From the NCBI RefSeq assembly GCF_030734285.1, contig NZ_CP132294.1:806001-870000 (forward strand): a stretch of DNA of 64,000 nucleotides. Reading direction: 5' to 3'. Made by a program: the position numbers and the translations under genes. The first letter of the stretch is position 1. Every line of letters begins with the position of its first letter. The notes under the pieces were generated by a model that had not been told where the DNA came from, searched no databases, and saw only the letters and a program-made list of their open reading frames with translations. This stretch comes from Natronococcus sp. AD-5. GTDB taxonomy: Archaea; Halobacteriota; Halobacteria; Halobacteriales; Natrialbaceae. Positions 18,708 through 27,471 of the stretch are shown one piece after another.

Positions 18708-19250
18708 TCAGCCGGCGAGCAACAGGCCGAGATACGACGTTCGAATCTGGTCGTCCGGATCGAGTCCGAGCCGTTCGACGATCTCGTACGCGCCTTCCCG
18801 GGCAGACTCGAGATCGGCCTCGCCCGCGGCCTCGGTCTCGACCTCGACGTACTCGCCGACGTCGTTCACCGAATCGAGCGTGATCGCGTACCCCTCGAGC
18901 GCGAACCGTTCGCGATCCTTGCGGACCGTCGCGGCGGCGTCGAAGCCGAGCTTCGTCAGGATGGCGTCGACCTTCTCGCCGTCCGCGACGGCGGTCTCGA
19001 TCTCCTCGCGGGTCTTCGACTCGTCGTCGACGAGCGGCCCCTTGTAGGTGAGGCGCATCTCGTCGTCCCCGCCCTCGGGCCGCTCGGACCGAATGCGAAG
19101 CGCTTCGTCCGTCTTCGGGAACGAACGGTGGGGCGCGTCGTAGTAGGTGTCCGCCTGGACGACGGCGTCCGTTCGCGTCGCTCCGAGTTCGTCCAGCCGG
19201 CCGCGGACGCGCTCGAGGTCGGCGGGCACCTTGATTTCGACCTCGTACAT
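18708..19250 (-). CDS. cyaB: CYTH-domain protein (class IV adenylate cyclase/triphosphatase-like)
   Basis: 180 residues. The start motif MYEVEIKV is the ExExK signature of the CYTH superfamily; downstream LRIRSE, MRLTYKGP, REEIETAV, VRKDRERFAL, ITLDSVNDVGEYVEVE match the tunnel strands that bind triphosphate and metal. Family members include CyaB-type adenylate cyclase and inorganic or thiamine triphosphatases; haloarchaeal proteins are usually labelled CyaB but triphosphatase activity is at least as likely. I use ATG 19248-19250 because the ExExK motif begins there; a GTG twelve bases upstream is an alternative. Confidence 0.9.
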   Translation of the reverse strand: MYEVEIKVPADLERVRGRLDELGATRTDAVVQADTYYDAPHRSFPKTDEALRIRSERPEGGDDEMRLTYKGPLVDDESKTREEIETAVADGEKVDAILTKLGFDAAATVRKDRERFALEGYAITLDSVNDVGEYVEVETEAAGEADLESAREGAYEIVERLGLDPDDQIRTSYLGLLLAG

Positions 19251-19309
19251 ACGTTCCGACACGGCGACCGTTCGTAAGTATCGGTCGTTCTCGGGGGAAA
19301 ACGTCGTCC

Positions 19310-19315
19310 TTAAAT
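19310..19315 (+). promoter_or_regulatory. TATA-like box for FKBP gene
   Basis: TTAAAT is 24-29 bases upstream of ATG 19339, consistent with a leaderless transcript. Confidence 0.5.
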
Positions 19316-19338
19316 GTAGACGGGGGGACGTACAACGT

Positions 19339-20313
19339 ATGACCGAGGAACAGGAGGCCGAAGTCGATGACCAGGCCGATGACGTCGACGAGAACGCAGA
19401 CGACGCCGCCGAAGCCGAGGGGCTTCAGGCCGGCGATTTCGTAACGCTCGCTTACACCGCATACACCGTCGAAGACGACCAACTGGTCGACACGACCGAC
19501 CCCGAAGTCGCCGAGGAAGAGGGCGTCGACGACCAGGGACAGGAGTTCAAGCCGCGCACGCTCGTCCTCGGCGAGGGGCACATCTTCGACGAGGTCGAAG
19601 AAGAGATCATCGGGGGCGAGGTCGGCGACTCCGGAACCGTGACGATCGCCGCCGAGAACGCCTTCGGCGAGTACGATCCGGACGACGTCCAGACCGTCAG
19701 CGCCGAGAAGATCGACGAGGACGACCGCTACCCCGGCGCGAACGTTCAGGTCGACGGCCGTCAGGGTTACATCAGCACGATCGTCGGCGGCCGCGCTCGC
19801 GTCGACTTCAACCACCCGCTGGCCGGCGAGGACGTCGAGTACGAGTACGAGATCGTCGAGGAAGTCGACGACCGCGAGGAGCAGGCCGCCGGCCTGTTCG
19901 AGATGTACCTCGGGATGGAGCCCGAACTCTGGATCGAGACCGACGAGGTCGAGGAGGAGGTCCCCGTCGAACCCGACGAGGACGAGGACGAAGATGAAGA
20001 CGCCGAGCCGGAGTTCGAGACCGAGGTCGTCGAGAAGGAGACGCTCTACCTCGAGGCCACGCCCCAGATGACGATGAACCAGCAGTGGATGATGGGCAAG
20101 CAGCAGATCGGCCAGGACGTCATCGACAAACTGGGCGTCGACCGCGTCATCGTCCAGGAAGTCATCGACGGCATGGGCGGCATGGGCATGCCCGGCATGA
20201 TGGGCGGCATGGGCGGCGGTGCAGGCGCCGAAGCCGACATCGAGGAGGCCCTCGAGGACGCCGACGTCGACGCCGACGAGATCGTCGAAGAGCTCGAAGG
20301 CGCCGAAGAGTAA
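19339..20313 (+). CDS. FKBP/SlyD-type peptidyl-prolyl isomerase with Met/Gly tail
   Basis: 324 residues. After a 30-residue acidic N-terminus comes an FKBP domain with an inserted flap, as in SlyD-type archaeal isomerases: GDFVTLAYTAYTVED, VDTTDPEVAEEEG, LVLGEGHIFDEVEEEIIGGEVGD, AFGEYDPDDVQTV and ISTIVGGRARVDFNHPLAG. It should catalyse proline isomerisation and aid folding. A C-terminal extension of about 120 residues follows, with acidic stretches and a striking Met/Gly segment (GGMGMPGMMGGMGGG, about residues 278-294), similar in composition to GroEL/thermosome tails. The extension's role is unknown. Confidence 0.92.
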   Translation: MTEEQEAEVDDQADDVDENADDAAEAEGLQAGDFVTLAYTAYTVEDDQLVDTTDPEVAEEEGVDDQGQEFKPRTLVLGEGHIFDEVEEEIIGGEVGDSGTVTIAAENAFGEYDPDDVQTVSAEKIDEDDRYPGANVQVDGRQGYISTIVGGRARVDFNHPLAGEDVEYEYEIVEEVDDREEQAAGLFEMYLGMEPELWIETDEVEEEVPVEPDEDEDEDEDAEPEFETEVVEKETLYLEATPQMTMNQQWMMGKQQIGQDVIDKLGVDRVIVQEVIDGMGGMGMPGMMGGMGGGAGAEADIEEALEDADVDADEIVEELEGAEE

Positions 20314-20479
20314 CGACGCCGTTTTCCTCGTTTTTCACCCCTCTCGAGAGACGTCGCCGTCGGGAATTGACCACGCGTTTCTCCCGTCTAACCGGCCGCC
20401 GTCAGGGTGGGAATGAAAGCGGTCGGGGCGTTCTGGGTACTACTAGCGGCGATCCAGGTATCGAGATCAGTACTGACAA

Positions 20480-21106
20480 CTAGGCGATGTCGCGACTCGT
20501 GTCGATCGCGACCTCTTCGGTCAACTCGAGTTTGATCGCCTCGGTCGGCTGGCTCCCGCTGCGGAACTTCGGAATGGAGAGGTGATTCTCGAGTTCGCTC
20601 CCGGCGATTTCGGTTCTGAGGTCGAAGACCGCGTCGGCGGCGTGGTGGGTTCGCGTCCTGTTCGCCGGCTCGTTCGCCCCCTTCAGACAGTGCAGCACCG
20701 CGATACTGTCGGTCTCGAGCATCCTCGTTTTGAGGTCGTTGAGAAAGGAGACGTACTCGTCGGTGTCGGCCCGCTCGAGGACGTCGGCCGTGTCGACGAT
20801 GAGGTTCGCGCCGTCGGGGAGCGCCCCGACGAACCGCGCGGCTTCCTGGAGCGGCGTCTCGCCCGTCACCTGTCGGACCGTCGGGCTGCCGACCGCCGAC
20901 GGCGTGTGCTCGAGCGCGTGACGGATCGCCTCGGTGGAGCGCTCGGTCGTCAGATAGAGCGTTCCGCGTGCGGCGGTCAGTTCGTACAGCAGAAGTTCCG
21001 ATTGGCTGGCGGGATCGGCCGTGTAGGCGACGATACAGCCCGGTGGCACCCCTCCATCGAGCTTCCGATCCAGCACGCTAATCCCCGTCTTCAGCCGACC
21101 CACCAT
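20480..21106 (-). CDS. RAD55/KaiC-like protein with degenerate P-loop
   Basis: 208 residues. The N-terminus GISVLDRKLDGGVPPGCIVAY is the classic opening of RecA/KaiC/RAD55-family ATPases, but the following Walker A is replaced by TADPASQSELL, which has no GKS/T. A Walker B-like strand is present (NLIVDTADVL). Downstream AVLHCLKGANE and DAVFDLRTEI resemble the rest of the RAD55-like core. The protein probably keeps the fold but may not hydrolyse ATP. Haloarchaea carry several such single-domain homologues. Start at ATG 21104-21106; monocistronic, divergent to pyrB. Confidence 0.8.
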   Translation of the reverse strand: MVGRLKTGISVLDRKLDGGVPPGCIVAYTADPASQSELLLYELTAARGTLYLTTERSTEAIRHALEHTPSAVGSPTVRQVTGETPLQEAARFVGALPDGANLIVDTADVLERADTDEYVSFLNDLKTRMLETDSIAVLHCLKGANEPANRTRTHHAADAVFDLRTEIAGSELENHLSIPKFRSGSQPTEAIKLELTEEVAIDTSRDIA

Positions 21107-21259
21107 ACGATTGTGATCAATTGCGGCAGACTCTGTATAATTCTTTGCTTTGCGTACACTCAGGTAGGATGATACGTCTCCGGCGGCCGCCGATCGCGCT
21201 CCGCGCAGGTCCCGACGAATGGGGAGATTCAAGGGGACTGCAGATGCCAGTTTCAAGGG

Positions 21260-22195
21260 ATGCGCCACGACCACGTTATCACGAGCAAACAACTCTCGCG
21301 GTCGGACATCGAGACCGTCCTCGATCGGGCGGCCGAGATCGCCGACGATCCCGCGGCCGTCGCGGATCGCCACGCGGGGGCGCTGCTCGGCCTGCTCTTT
21401 TTCGAGCCGAGCACGCGGACGAAGATGAGCTTCGAGACCGCGATGAAACGACTCGGCGGCGACGTCGTCGACATGGGATCCGTCGAGTCCTCGAGCGTGA
21501 AGAAAGGCGAAACGCTCGCCGACACGGTGCGGGTCATCGAGGGGTACGCCGACGCGCTGGTCCTGCGGCACCCGAAGCAGGGCGCGGCGACGATGGCGAG
21601 CGAGTTCGTCGACGTGCCGCTACTGAACGCCGGCGACGGGGCGGGCCACCACCCGACGCAGACGCTGCTCGACCTCTACACGATCCGGGAGAACGCGGGG
21701 CTCGACGACCTCACCATCGGCATCATGGGCGACCTGAAGTACGGTCGGACCGTCCACTCGCTGGCCTACGCGCTCTCGAACTTCGACGCCCACCAGCACT
21801 TCATCAGCCCGGAGAGCCTGCGGCTTCCCCGGGAGGTCGTCTACGATCTCCACCAGGAGCAGGAGCGGGCCCAGGTCCGCGAACACGAATCGCTCGAGGA
21901 GATCCTCCCGTCGCTGGACGTCCTCTACGTCACCCGGATCCAGCGCGAGCGGTTCCCCGACGAGACGGAGTACCAGAAGGTCGCCGGCGAGTACCAGATC
22001 GACGCGGAGACGCTCGAGGCGGCGCGCGACGACCTGACCGTCATGCACCCGCTTCCGAGGGTCGACGAGATCGCTCCCGAAGTCGACGAGACGGATCACG
22101 CCGCCTACTTCGAACAGGCGCACAACGGGGTTCCGGTCCGGATGGCGCTGCTCGACTTGCTCCTGAGCGGCGAGGGGGGTGAGACCGATGAGTGA
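21260..22195 (+). CDS. pyrB: Aspartate carbamoyltransferase catalytic chain
   Basis: 311 residues. Carbamoyl-phosphate binding motif [30 protein letters not shown], then [27 protein letters not shown] and the C-terminal [10 protein letters not shown]. Forms carbamoyl-aspartate in pyrimidine synthesis. The stop lies inside the next gene, pyrI (8-base overlap), so catalytic and regulatory chains are translationally coupled and should form the classical holoenzyme with allosteric control by nucleotides. Confidence 0.97.
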   Translation: MRHDHVITSKQLSRSDIETVLDRAAEIADDPAAVADRHAGALLGLLFFEPSTRTKMSFETAMKRLGGDVVDMGSVESSSVKKGETLADTVRVIEGYADALVLRHPKQGAATMASEFVDVPLLNAGDGAGHHPTQTLLDLYTIRENAGLDDLTIGIMGDLKYGRTVHSLAYALSNFDAHQHFISPESLRLPREVVYDLHQEQERAQVREHESLEEILPSLDVLYVTRIQRERFPDETEYQKVAGEYQIDAETLEAARDDLTVMHPLPRVDEIAPEVDETDHAAYFEQAHNGVPVRMALLDLLLSGEGGETDE

Positions 22196-22655
22196 CGACG
22201 GCGACCACAAACTGCGCGTCAGCAAGATTCGCAGCGGAACCGTCATCGATCACGTTCGGGGCGGGCAGGCGTTGAACGTGCTCGCGATCCTCGGCATCGA
22301 CGGCAGCGAGGGCGAGGAGATCTCCGTCGGGATGAACGTCCCGTCGGATCGACTCGCGCGCAAGGACATCGTGAAGGTCGAGGGTCGAGAGTTGAGCCAG
22401 GACGAAGTCGACGTCCTCTCGCTGATCGCCCCCGACGCGACGATCAACATCGTCCGGGACTACGACGTCGTCGAGAAACACCGCGTCGAGCGTCCCGACG
22501 TCGTCGAGGGCGTCCTCTCCTGTCCGAACGCGGGCTGTATCACGACGGGTGACGAACCGGTTAGCTCGCGGTTCGAGGTGTTCGACGACGCCGTTCGCTG
22601 CTCGTACTGCGGGACGATCGTTCGCGAGGAAATCGCGTCGCTGATCGACACCTGA
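22188..22655 (+). CDS. pyrI: Aspartate carbamoyltransferase regulatory chain
   Basis: 155 residues. Nucleotide-binding domain with [15 protein letters not shown] and [13 protein letters not shown], then the zinc domain with CPNAGC and CSYC (four Cys ligands) that contacts PyrB. Binds ATP/CTP effectors. ATG 22188 is chosen because homologous sequence begins [11 protein letters not shown]; a GTG nine bases earlier exists. Overlaps the pyrB stop by eight bases. Confidence 0.97.
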   Translation: MSDDGDHKLRVSKIRSGTVIDHVRGGQALNVLAILGIDGSEGEEISVGMNVPSDRLARKDIVKVEGRELSQDEVDVLSLIAPDATINIVRDYDVVEKHRVERPDVVEGVLSCPNAGCITTGDEPVSSRFEVFDDAVRCSYCGTIVREEIASLIDT

Positions 22656-22747
22656 GGAGGCGGTCGGTCGTTTCGTTCGTCGGGACTCACTGACTGTGAC
22701 GAATTTCAGAATTGATAAATGGGTGCCGGACGATGGTCCGCACGGAC

Positions 22748-22861
22748 ATGTCTCGCACAGTCAAGATCCTGATCGCCCTGTTCGTCATCGTCGCCCTCTG
22801 GAAGGTCGTCTTCAGCGGCCCCTCGGACGTCGAGTACGAGTACGAACCGGAAACGCAGTAA
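22748..22861 (+). CDS. Small single-pass membrane protein, 37 residues
   Basis: ATG at 22748, TAA at 22859-22861. Residues 5-22 (VKILIALFVIVALWKVVF) form one transmembrane helix with a basic N-terminus, and the tail is acidic and Tyr-rich (VEYEYEPETQ). Codon positions show the genome's usual GC3 bias, supporting translation. It sits in the gap between pyrI and the next gene. No family is recognised; tiny proteins of this kind are common and poorly annotated in haloarchaea. Confidence 0.6.
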   Translation: MSRTVKILIALFVIVALWKVVFSGPSDVEYEYEPETQ

Positions 22862-22908
22862 CGCACCGTTCCGAACGGCTTACGAGTACGGCGCCGTACA
22901 GTTCAGCT

Positions 22909-23748
22909 ATGTACGGCGTCGTCACGCGTAACGCGGAAGAGGTACGCTGGCCGGAGTTCGACCGCGGCTTCTACGAGGTCAAAGACGTCACCGGCCGGTC
23001 CGCCGAACCGATCGCCGACGGTGTGAACATGGTCTCCTGTTTCGGCGACAACGCCGCCGCCGACGCCGATCCGTCTCTCGTCCCGGTCGACGACCTCGGC
23101 CGTCCGGCGACCCGGGATCGGCAGTACTTCGACTGGGCGTACGTCTGTCCCTCCCGCGAGGACTACCGCGAGGGACTGTTCGAGATCATCGACGACTGCG
23201 CCGAGGCGAACGAGGACGTTCGGCTGGACGACATCGGATTTCCGCGCGCCGAGTACTGTCGCTGCGGCGTCTGCGAGCAGGCGTTCGAGGGGAGCGACTA
23301 CGACGACCGGTTCGACTGGCGCGCCAGCGTCATCACCGACTTCGTCGCGGAGGCCGTCGAGCACGTCCCCGGTCGCGTTTACATGACGCTCTACCCCGAT
23401 CCCTACCCCGGCCACCTCTACGAGCGGGCGGGGATCGACCTCGAGGCGCTCGAGGCCCACGTCGACGAGTTCGTCGTTCCGCTGTACGACACGGCCTACG
23501 AGACGACCTACTGGCTCGAGACGATCGCGGGGGGATTCGAGAGCGCGCTCGAGACGCCGTTCAGCATCGAACTCTACGCGGTCAACGTCGACATCGACAA
23601 TCTCATTCACGCGACGGAGGTCGCGGAGGCGTACGGGACGGACGTCTTCTTCGGCTACGACGCGTCGAACGCGCGGGCCGCGCTCCGCCGCCGACGAGCG
23701 GACGAGCGCGAGGGCGTCAGCCACGGCGAACCCGGCGGCGACGACTGA
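22909..23748 (+). CDS. Uncharacterised protein, possible TIM-barrel glycosidase-like fold
   Basis: 279 residues from ATG 22909. No signal peptide. Alternating strand/helix pattern suggests a TIM barrel: WAYVCPSREDYREGLFEIID, LDDIGFPRAEYCRCGVCEQAF, VYMTLYPDPYPGHLYERAGID, DEFVVPLYDTAYETTYWLE, FSIELYAVNVD, DVFFGYDA. The DDIGFPRAEYCRCGVC segment resembles the strand-4 region of hypothetical glycoside-hydrolase-like families, where Asp and a Cys cluster sit near the active site. That resemblance is from memory and weak. C-terminal 25 residues are polar and probably disordered. Confidence 0.7.
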   Translation: MYGVVTRNAEEVRWPEFDRGFYEVKDVTGRSAEPIADGVNMVSCFGDNAAADADPSLVPVDDLGRPATRDRQYFDWAYVCPSREDYREGLFEIIDDCAEANEDVRLDDIGFPRAEYCRCGVCEQAFEGSDYDDRFDWRASVITDFVAEAVEHVPGRVYMTLYPDPYPGHLYERAGIDLEALEAHVDEFVVPLYDTAYETTYWLETIAGGFESALETPFSIELYAVNVDIDNLIHATEVAEAYGTDVFFGYDASNARAALRRRRADEREGVSHGEPGGDD

Positions 23749-23895
23749 CCCGCTTCCGAGCGCCATCGACGTCGTCGTGACGGCCGGTCGAACGCACTCG
23801 AGTCGCTTCGGACGCCGGCGGTCCGCTCGAGTGAATTTTTGCTCATTGGTGTCGTTGCGCACACACTTTTGGTACTCCGGTCCGAACCGACGAGC

Positions 23896-24327
23896 GTGTA
23901 CGACCGCATCCTGCTCCCGACCGACGGCGGCGCACCCGCGGAGCAGGCGCTCGAGACCGCGCTCGATCTCGCCGAGCAGTACGACGCGGAGTTACACGTG
24001 CTCAACGTCGTCGACACGACGGTCTTCGCCGGCGAGGTCGAGACCGGACCCGTCGTCGAACAGTTCGAACAGACGGGGTCGACGACCGTCGAACGCCTCG
24101 TGGAGGGGGTCCGCGAGCGAGGCCACGACCGGGTCGTCGGAACGGTCGTTCACGGCCGCCCGCACAGCGGAATCCTCTCGTACGCGGAGAAGAACGACGT
24201 CGACCTGATCGTGATGGGGACGCACGGGCGGACGGGTCTCGATCGGTATCTGCTCGGCAGCGTGACGGAGAAGGTCGTCCGGTTAGCGGACGCGCCGGTG
24301 TTGACGGTCCGGTATCACTCGGAGTGA
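23896..24327 (+). CDS. Universal stress protein (UspA family)
   Basis: 143 residues with a GTG start at 23896-23898, chosen because family homology begins at MYDRILLPTDGG. The ATP-binding motif is intact: GTHGRTGLDRYLLGS, followed by VTEKVVRLADAPVLTV. Such proteins bind ATP and form dimers in stress responses. Cytosolic, no fused domain. Upstream there is an A/T-rich TTTTTG stretch about 55 bases before the start; no promoter decided. Confidence 0.92.
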   Translation: MYDRILLPTDGGAPAEQALETALDLAEQYDAELHVLNVVDTTVFAGEVETGPVVEQFEQTGSTTVERLVEGVRERGHDRVVGTVVHGRPHSGILSYAEKNDVDLIVMGTHGRTGLDRYLLGSVTEKVVRLADAPVLTVRYHSE

Positions 24328-24598
24328 TGCCGAAAGCCGAGCCGAACGCCGCACGGTAAACACGATAGCCGACGGAGGAACCGCGGTGGACGCCTCCCGA
24401 GCGAATGCGGCGTTCTCGGGCTCGAGAAGAGCGGCGTTCGTTCTCGCCGGCCTCGTCGAACCCGGCCGGCAGCCGCGTATCCCCAGAGAGGGCTGATCGG
24501 TGATCGAGCCGTTGTTGAGCGGCGTCAGGCTGTCGAAAAACCCAGAATTCGACCGGTCGTCGATCGGCGTCGAAGCCGCGCGGATCGCGGTCGCGGCG

Positions 24599-25270
24599 TT
24601 ACCGGGTGTCGCCGGCGCGAGTATCGTCGTCGTCGCCGATCAGTTCGTCATCGTCGTTACGGGCGCGATTGTCGTCGTCGCCGATGAGACTATCGTCATC
24701 GTCGCCGACGAGGCTGTTGTCGTCATCGTCGCCGGCGCGAGTATCGTCGTCGTCGTCGCCGATCAGTTCGTCATCGTCGTTACGGGCGCGATTGTCGTCG
24801 TCGCCGATGAGACTATCGTCATCGTCGCCGACGAGGCTGTCGTCGTCGGTTCGAGTATCTCGTCCTCCGGCCATCTCCTCGTCGGTGCCCATCCTGTCGC
24901 CGGTGCCGGTATCCCGACCGGTGGTCGTGTCGTCACCCATCATGTCGTCCGTGTCGGTACCGCGACCCGTATCGGTACCGCGAGCGGTGTCGGTGCCGGT
25001 GGTCCCGGCGCCCGCCGCACCGGCGGACTCGAGGTCGCGCTGCAAGTGGACCGCGTCGTCGGTCACTTCGGCGACCGACTGTTCCTGGAGTGGATACGCG
25101 TCACCGTTCGCGTCCCCCCAGCCGAGTTTCGCCTTGATCGTGTCCGTGATCCCGGGGTCGGGTTCGACGTGCGCGGTGCCGTGTTCGACGTCCGAGATGA
25201 TTCCGATCTTATCGCCTTCCGCGTTCACGACGGACTTGCCGAGGTCGTCGTCGGTAAACTCTGGGGTCAT
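24599..25270 (-). CDS. PRC-barrel-like protein with duplicated acidic tail
   Basis: 223 residues from ATG 25268-25270. The first 80 residues (FTDDDLGKSVVNAEGDKIGII, then VEPDPGITDTIKAKLGWGD, DAVHLQRDLES) resemble a PRC-barrel-type domain. The rest is low complexity: Thr/Gly/Asp-rich (TDTARGTDTGRGTDTDD), followed by two near-identical copies of a block with SLVGDDDDSLIGDDD, NRARNDDDELIGDDD and TRAGD. The DNA repeat is 120 bp, so the tail length may vary between strains. No membrane segment. Function unknown; it could be an intrinsically disordered scaffold. Confidence 0.7.
   Translation of the reverse strand: MTPEFTDDDLGKSVVNAEGDKIGIISDVEHGTAHVEPDPGITDTIKAKLGWGDANGDAYPLQEQSVAEVTDDAVHLQRDLESAGAAGAGTTGTDTARGTDTGRGTDTDDMMGDDTTTGRDTGTGDRMGTDEEMAGGRDTRTDDDSLVGDDDDSLIGDDDNRARNDDDELIGDDDDDTRAGDDDDNSLVGDDDDSLIGDDDNRARNDDDELIGDDDDTRAGDTR
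24611..24853. repeat. Two-copy 120-bp in-frame tandem repeat
   Basis: Copy 1 begins at 24611 and copy 2 at 24731; they are nearly identical, copy 2 having three extra bases in a GTC run. The repeat lies wholly within the acidic tail of the 223-residue PRC-barrel-like gene, and each copy itself contains short GTCGTC repeats. Confidence 0.85.
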
Positions 25271-25382
25271 TGCAGTTGAAAACACGACGAAGAGCCGTAC
25301 AATGGTGTTGCTTGCGCAGGCTTGCGATTCGAGTGGATAGCGAGCCGATTTTCGCCCGAGCGCGCCGAGGCGTTTCCGGCGA

Positions 25383-26150
25383 TTATTCGTTGAACTCGGG
25401 GTCTCGACCCTCGAGGAATGCGGCCACGCCCTCCTCGTGAGAGTCGGACGACCGCGCCTGGACCTGCAGCATGTTCTCGTAGTCCAGCGCCTCGTTCCAG
25501 TGACGGCCCATATTCTCGTGGAGGGCCTGTTTCGTCATACCGATGACGTCGGTCGGTCGGCGACCGAGTCGCTCGACGGTTTCGGTAACGCGGTCGTCGA
25601 GTTCGTCTGCGGGGACGGCCCCGTTGACCAGCTCCAGGTCGGCCGCCCGGTCGGCGTCGAAGAATTCGCCGGTGAACGCGAGCTTCTTGGCCGCTCGCAG
25701 GCCGACGATGTGGGGCAGCATGAACGTTCCGCCGGTGTCCGGGATCAGGCCGACCCTGACGAACGCACAGGAGAACGTGGCGTCCTCGGCGGCGTAAGCG
25801 ATGTCCGAGAGCGCGACGATCGCCAGCCCCGCACCGACGGCGTCGCCGTTGACCTTCGCGACGATCGGAACGGGGCACTCGAGCATCGCCTCGACGACGC
25901 GGCCGAACGTCTCGGTGACTTCCGCGTAGGATTCTCGGGGAGCGGCGGGTTCTTCGGTCATCGCCTCAATGTCGCCGCCGGCGCTGAAGGCGTCTCCCTC
26001 GCCGCTGACGACGATCGCGTGGTACTCCTCGGGGTCGGCGCGCTCGATCGTCTCGGCCAGCTCCGTGGCGATCTCTCGAGAGATCGCGTTGAGGACGCCC
26101 GGACGATCGAACCTGATCTCGAGGATCCCGTCCTCGCTGTCGACGTGCAT
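25383..26150 (-). CDS. Enoyl-CoA hydratase/isomerase family protein
   Basis: 255 residues, the normal crotonase length. Oxyanion-hole motifs: GEGDAFSAGGDIEAM and NGDAVGAGLAIVALSDIAYA; then FVRVGLIPDTGGTFMLPHIVG and AADLELVNGAVPADEL. The acidic residue in LIPDTGG corresponds to one catalytic Glu position in hydratases, replaced here by Asp, while the neighbouring catalytic position is less conserved, so hydratase versus isomerase cannot be decided. Likely in fatty-acid or aromatic CoA-ester degradation. No beta-oxidation neighbours are seen. Confidence 0.9.
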   Translation of the reverse strand: MHVDSEDGILEIRFDRPGVLNAISREIATELAETIERADPEEYHAIVVSGEGDAFSAGGDIEAMTEEPAAPRESYAEVTETFGRVVEAMLECPVPIVAKVNGDAVGAGLAIVALSDIAYAAEDATFSCAFVRVGLIPDTGGTFMLPHIVGLRAAKKLAFTGEFFDADRAADLELVNGAVPADELDDRVTETVERLGRRPTDVIGMTKQALHENMGRHWNEALDYENMLQVQARSSDSHEEGVAAFLEGRDPEFNE

Positions 26151-26273
26151 GACTCGAGCACTTCGTTCACGGCTAATAATGGTACTCGATTCGCGACCGA
26201 CGCGCCGCTATCCGCGTCGACGACTACAAAAAACGGAAACGACCGAAAGCGGACGGACGACAGGTTCGCGGCG

Positions 26274-26942
26274 TTAGTCGGACGGAACCGGCGGGGCGGT
26301 CGCCTCTTCCTCGGCCACGTTGAGTTCGGAGGTGACCAGCGCGCGGTACGCCCGGCGAAGCCGCTCGGAGAGGGCCTGGTGGGAGATGCCGAGCTCCTCG
26401 GAGAGCTCCTGCATCGAGACCTCGCGCGGGATCTCGAAGTAGCCGTGGTCGATCGCCGCAACCAGCGTCTCGTACTGGCGCTGCGTGAGTCCGCACTGGG
26501 AGTGGGTCTCGTCGGCCACGTCGAACAGCCGAACGATCGTCGGCGTGATGTCGCGATCCACCAGCTCGTCGTAGAGCGAGCTGACGTCCTCGCGGTCGAG
26601 GACTCGAACGCTCAGCAGCCAGGATCCGTCCGAAGCGGACGCGCTCAGGACGGTCCCGCCCTCTTCGAGGACGAGCTCGAAGACGTCGACCGTCTCGGGA
26701 TCGAACTCGATGTCGTACAGCCACCGGTCGTCGTCGCTGCTGATCAGCGAGTAGTCTTCGACTGCGGACGCGTCCGACAACGCGCCCTCGATCTCGGCCT
26801 GAGACGGACCGGAAAGCCAGAGACCGTGCCCACTCGAGGCGATAACACGCTCCATCTCGCACGTAAGCGATGGAACGGCTTCGAACAACTCCGCCAGTCC
26901 GGTTCCGTCGCCCGGGATCTCGAGGTCCGCGATCGATGTCAT
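26274..26942 (-). CDS. Bat-type HTH transcription regulator
   Basis: 222 residues from ATG 26940-26942. The C-terminal 60 residues are the HTH_10 (bacterio-opsin activator-like) domain: LTQRQYETLVAAIDHGYFEIPREVSMQELSEELGISHQALSERLRRAYRALV (shown in part: GLTQRQYETL, EELGISHQALSERLRRA). The N-terminal 150 residues form the companion sensor-like domain common to these proteins, with no PAS or GAF motif obvious. Binds DNA; targets unknown. A weak TATA-like TTATTGC lies about 30 bases upstream of the start. Confidence 0.88.
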   Translation of the reverse strand: MTSIADLEIPGDGTGLAELFEAVPSLTCEMERVIASSGHGLWLSGPSQAEIEGALSDASAVEDYSLISSDDDRWLYDIEFDPETVDVFELVLEEGGTVLSASASDGSWLLSVRVLDREDVSSLYDELVDRDITPTIVRLFDVADETHSQCGLTQRQYETLVAAIDHGYFEIPREVSMQELSEELGISHQALSERLRRAYRALVTSELNVAEEEATAPPVPSD

Positions 26943-27471
26943 ATGTCTCACTTACGGGTACAGTAGGAAACGCAATAACCCCACTTCCAAAGCAGTTTGA
27001 GGCCTCGATAGTGACTATCAATTTCTACGTAGTTTTCATTCTGTTCACGTGTGGGGAACTGGAGTAGTTTGGTTATGACCCCTCGAATATCCGTTAGAGG
27101 TCCCTTACAGGCAGTTGAAACGAATTCGCGACGCGACGGATCGGACCGATTCGTCGATCGAGAACTCGAAAACGATCGGTTCAGCGCGTGAACGCGAACA
27201 GCCGCCGGCCGATTCGGACCGCGTGGTAGCTGTTCTTCGAATCGCATCTCTCGAGTCGCAGAAAGTGGTCGGAGACCGATCTGAACTGCGCCGAGTCGCT
27301 CCTGTCCGCCTTGCTCCGACCGGATCTCGGTCGTCGGGGCATCGGTCAACCGCTCGAGGGACCGACGTTCCCTCGCCGATGTATCTCATCTACGTCGAAT
27401 TACGCTCGCCGCATTGCTCCTCACGAAATTGCTCGCAGTCGGTCGTAAGCCTGTCTGGGGGGCAGGCTACC
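26943..27471 (+). other. Intergenic region, about 530 bp
   Basis: Apart from the promoter of the HTH gene at its left edge I see no convincing gene. Open frames here lack acidic composition and recognised motifs. The stretch is less GC-biased than its surroundings and adjoins the broken integrase, so it may be leftover mobile DNA. Confidence 0.4.

Noticed and set aside
18622-19815. An N-terminal extension of mat of nearly 400 residues
   Set aside because: The frame is open by composition only; it overlaps the well-supported CYTH and FKBP genes and mat homology starts at 18621.
24611-24853. CRISPR or insertion sequence ends
   Set aside because: A two-copy in-frame coding duplication explains the pattern; no inverted ends or transposase.
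26948-27389. Minus-strand open frames between the HTH gene and the integrase remnant
   Set aside because: Neutral to basic composition, no motifs, overlapping frames of similar length; likely non-coding.
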